NCBI GenBank assembly: GCA_017538635.1
Contig: JAFYIM010000248.1
Coordinates: forward strand, 1-6,798
Reading direction: 5' to 3'
DNA from: a bacterium
GTDB lineage: Bacteria; UBA3054
Length of the DNA stretch: 6,798 bases
Shown here in pieces: positions 5,433 to 6,798 of the stretch; within the stretch, counting starts at the first letter, position 1; each line of letters starts with the position of its first letter. The notes under the pieces are model-generated. The model worked only from the letters and a program-made list of their open reading frames with translations, did no database searches and was not told where the DNA came from. A program made the position numbers and the translations under genes.

Positions 5433-5867
5433 ATGAAAAAAATGATCTTAGCTACGCTGGTTCTGGGACTTCTTTTTCTCCAGGGCTGCTCATCGCTTTC
5501 TCTTCAGGAAAAACAGACTATCCGCAGCTTCCAGGCAAACGGCATATCAGTTGATCATCCTGCCGGCCTTTGGGAAAAACCGGCCAGCCCGTTGGGCGCC
5601 GGCCTTCTTAACATTCTTCCTGGCTGCGGCAACTTCTATCTGGCTTGCGGCGACGGAGCTGATAACGATCATTGGCTTTACGGCGCTCTCAACCTTTTGT
5701 TCTGGCCGCTCTCTATAACTTGGGGCATTCCTGAAGCAGTTGTCGATGCCGGCAACATCAACGAACGCGAGCTGATATACTTCTACACTTTCGACGCTGC
5801 CGGGGAACAAGCTTTGGCTGATAGAGGATTACAATTGAACAACCGCGGGCAGATTGAGAAGAAATAA
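5433..5867 (+). CDS. Small lipoprotein of unknown function
   Basis: The 144-residue product begins with a lipoprotein signal peptide: MKK, a hydrophobic run at about 4-16, then the lipobox LQGC with Cys19 as the lipidation site. Ser20 at +2 would favour the outer membrane in a Gram-negative cell. The mature part has a Gly/Pro-rich hydrophobic block (about 53-71, including LLNILPGCGNFYLA) and a second aromatic hydrophobic block (about 81-101, including ALNLLFWPLSITWGIPEA), then a polar tail with INERE at 109-113. The pattern resembles small uncharacterised bacterial lipoproteins with NILPG...GNFYLA and NLLFWP...WGIPEA motifs, which I recall only loosely and cannot name. The two hydrophobic blocks may dip into a membrane. 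The start is supported by GAGGA at 5422-5426, six bases upstream. It is a single-gene unit with its own promoter and terminator. The gene is confident; no function is proposed. Confidence 0.88.
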   Translation: MKKMILATLVLGLLFLQGCSSLSLQEKQTIRSFQANGISVDHPAGLWEKPASPLGAGLLNILPGCGNFYLACGDGADNDHWLYGALNLLFWPLSITWGIPEAVVDAGNINERELIYFYTFDAAGEQALADRGLQLNNRGQIEKK

Positions 5868-5885
5868 TCTTGATTTTTCGCAAAT

Positions 5886-5919
5886 AAAAAAAGAGCGCCG
5901 GGAGGCGCTCATTTTTTTT
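5886..5919. terminator. Bidirectional rho-independent terminator
   Basis: A perfect 7-bp GC-rich stem, GAGCGCC (5893-5899) and GGCGCTC (5904-5910), closes a GGGA loop. It is followed by A and eight T (5912-5919) and preceded by seven A (5886-5892). Read rightward it ends the lipoprotein transcript 25 bases past its stop. Read leftward, the A run becomes a U tract and ends the lipoamide dehydrogenase transcript. One hairpin shared by two convergent genes is a common economy. Confidence 0.93.
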
Positions 5920-5934
5920 GCTCGCTTTTGCCTT

Positions 5935-6798
5935 TTACTTTCTCGGCGGGGCCTGGTGGACGCAGAGCTTGTGGATGGCGTGGGCCGCTTCCATTACGCC
6001 CTCAGCTAAGCTGGGGTGGGCGTGGATGACGTCGCCCAGCTGCTTGGCTGTCATCTTCTGTGAGATGGCGAGCGCCAGTTCCGCGATGATGTCTGAGGCG
6101 TGCGCGCCCATGACCTGGGCGCCTAAGAGTTCGTCAGTCTTGGCGTCGGCTATGAGTCTGAAGAAGCCTTCGATTTCGCCCATGGCAAGCGCTTTGCCCA
6201 AGGCGCCGATGGGGAACTGGGCGATCGTGACTTCGTGTCCGGCTTCAATTGCTTTCGGTTCGGAGAGGCCGACGGAAGCGATCTCGGGAACGGTGAAGAT
6301 GCAGCTGGGAACCACGCGGTAGTCCATGGTTTCGTCAGCGCCGGCGCAGTTTTCCGCGGCCACGATGCCTTGGGCGGTCGCTACGTGGGCCAAAAGGATC
6401 TTGCCGGTGATGTCGCCGATGGCGTAGATATTGGGAACTTTCGTTTGCGTCTTATCGTTCACAGAAATGAAGCCGCGTTCCGTTTCAATGCCGATCCTGT
6501 CGAGGCCGATGTCCGTAGTGTTCATGCTTCTGCCTATGGCCACCAGCATCTTTTCGGCTTCAACAGTCGTTTCGCCCACTTTGCCGGTGACGCCGGTCTC
6601 GGTTAGCGCGATGTCGGAGATGCCGACGCCCAGCATGACATTTATGCCGCGCTTCTCGAAGGCTCTCAGGATGTGCTTGGAGATCTCGGGATCTTCGAGG
6701 GGCAGCAGGCGGTCCAGCATTTCCACGATCGTGACTTTCGTGCCGCATTCCGCTAAGATGCCGGCGAATTCGCAGCCCACCACGCCGCCGCCTATTAT
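5935..6798 (-). CDS. lpdA: Dihydrolipoyl dehydrogenase (E3), C-terminal part; 5' end outside window
   Basis: The minus-strand frame is open from the right edge to the TAA at 5935, giving 287 residues. The full enzyme is about 460-475, so the N-terminal FAD-binding part with the redox disulfide is outside. The first residues seen, IIGGGVVGCEFA, are the NAD-binding Rossmann loop, and Glu26 at the end of the next strand (VTIVE) fits NAD rather than NADP. NIYAIGD (123-129) is the second FAD contact. The C-terminal interface domain ends with HAHPSLAEGV, where His261 and Glu266 form the catalytic pair. The protein oxidises dihydrolipoamide in 2-oxo acid dehydrogenase complexes or the glycine cleavage system; partner genes are not visible. 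A GTG at 6783 can be mistaken for a start, but it is an internal Val of the Rossmann motif. The gene is convergent with the lipoprotein gene and shares its terminator. Confidence 0.95.
   Translation of the reverse strand: MIGGGVVGCEFAGILAECGTKVTIVEMLDRLLPLEDPEISKHILRAFEKRGINVMLGVGISDIALTETGVTGKVGETTVEAEKMLVAIGRSMNTTDIGLDRIGIETERGFISVNDKTQTKVPNIYAIGDITGKILLAHVATAQGIVAAENCAGADETMDYRVVPSCIFTVPEIASVGLSEPKAIEAGHEVTIAQFPIGALGKALAMGEIEGFFRLIADAKTDELLGAQVMGAHASDIIAELALAISQKMTAKQLGDVIHAHPSLAEGVMEAAHAIHKLCVHQAPPRK

Noticed and set aside
5935..6783. Complete 282-residue protein starting at the GTG at 6783
   Set aside because: The frame stays open to the window edge and encodes the first half of the GGGVVG NAD-binding loop upstream of that GTG. 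The gene is therefore cut by the window, not started there.

Overview
The window is an ordinary-looking piece of a bacterial chromosome, about half G+C and densely coding. It carries a seven-gene leftward operon, a short divergent control region, one rightward lipoprotein gene, and the end of a convergent lipoamide dehydrogenase gene. An Rnf complex together with the DapL shortcut of lysine/diaminopimelate synthesis suggests an anaerobic, peptidoglycan-making bacterium. A Ser at +2 of the lipoprotein fits an outer-membrane-bearing cell. Several phyla combine these traits (for example Elusimicrobiota, Synergistota, the Lentisphaerae/Verrucomicrobia group and some Desulfobacterota), and I cannot choose among them from this sequence.

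Leftward operon, read from 5210 down to 1: dapL (LL-diaminopimelate aminotransferase), folK (pterin pyrophosphokinase), rnfD, rnfG, rnfE, rnfA and the first 213 codons of a serine carboxypeptidase (peptidase family S10) that runs off the left edge. Four of the junctions are 4-base stop/start overlaps (ATGA). The other two gaps are 9 and 16 bases. One extended -10 promoter in front of dapL can account for the whole unit. The Rnf genes encode the membrane part of a ferredoxin:NAD+ oxidoreductase that couples electron flow to ion pumping. RnfD and RnfG have Thr residues placed for covalent FMN, and RnfA and RnfE each have the two Cys that hold an intramembrane Fe-S centre. The soluble electron-input/output subunits RnfC and RnfB are not next to them, so the locus is split or rearranged relative to the usual gene orders.

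Control region, 5211 to 5432: two outward-facing extended -10 promoters, one for dapL and one for the lipoprotein gene. They flank an 84-base imperfect palindrome with 12-base perfect outer arms. Nothing in the window explains the palindrome, and it is the most unusual non-coding structure here.

Right part: a 144-residue lipoprotein of unknown function (5433 to 5867), then a strong rho-independent terminator that can work in both directions (5886 to 5919). After it comes the C-terminal 287 residues of dihydrolipoyl dehydrogenase on the minus strand, running off the right edge. No RNA genes, insertion sequences, CRISPR arrays or phage genes were seen. I did not find a clearly new multi-gene system. 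The points worth following are the split Rnf locus with its attached peptidase, some motif variants in RnfG, RnfA and DapL, and the palindrome.
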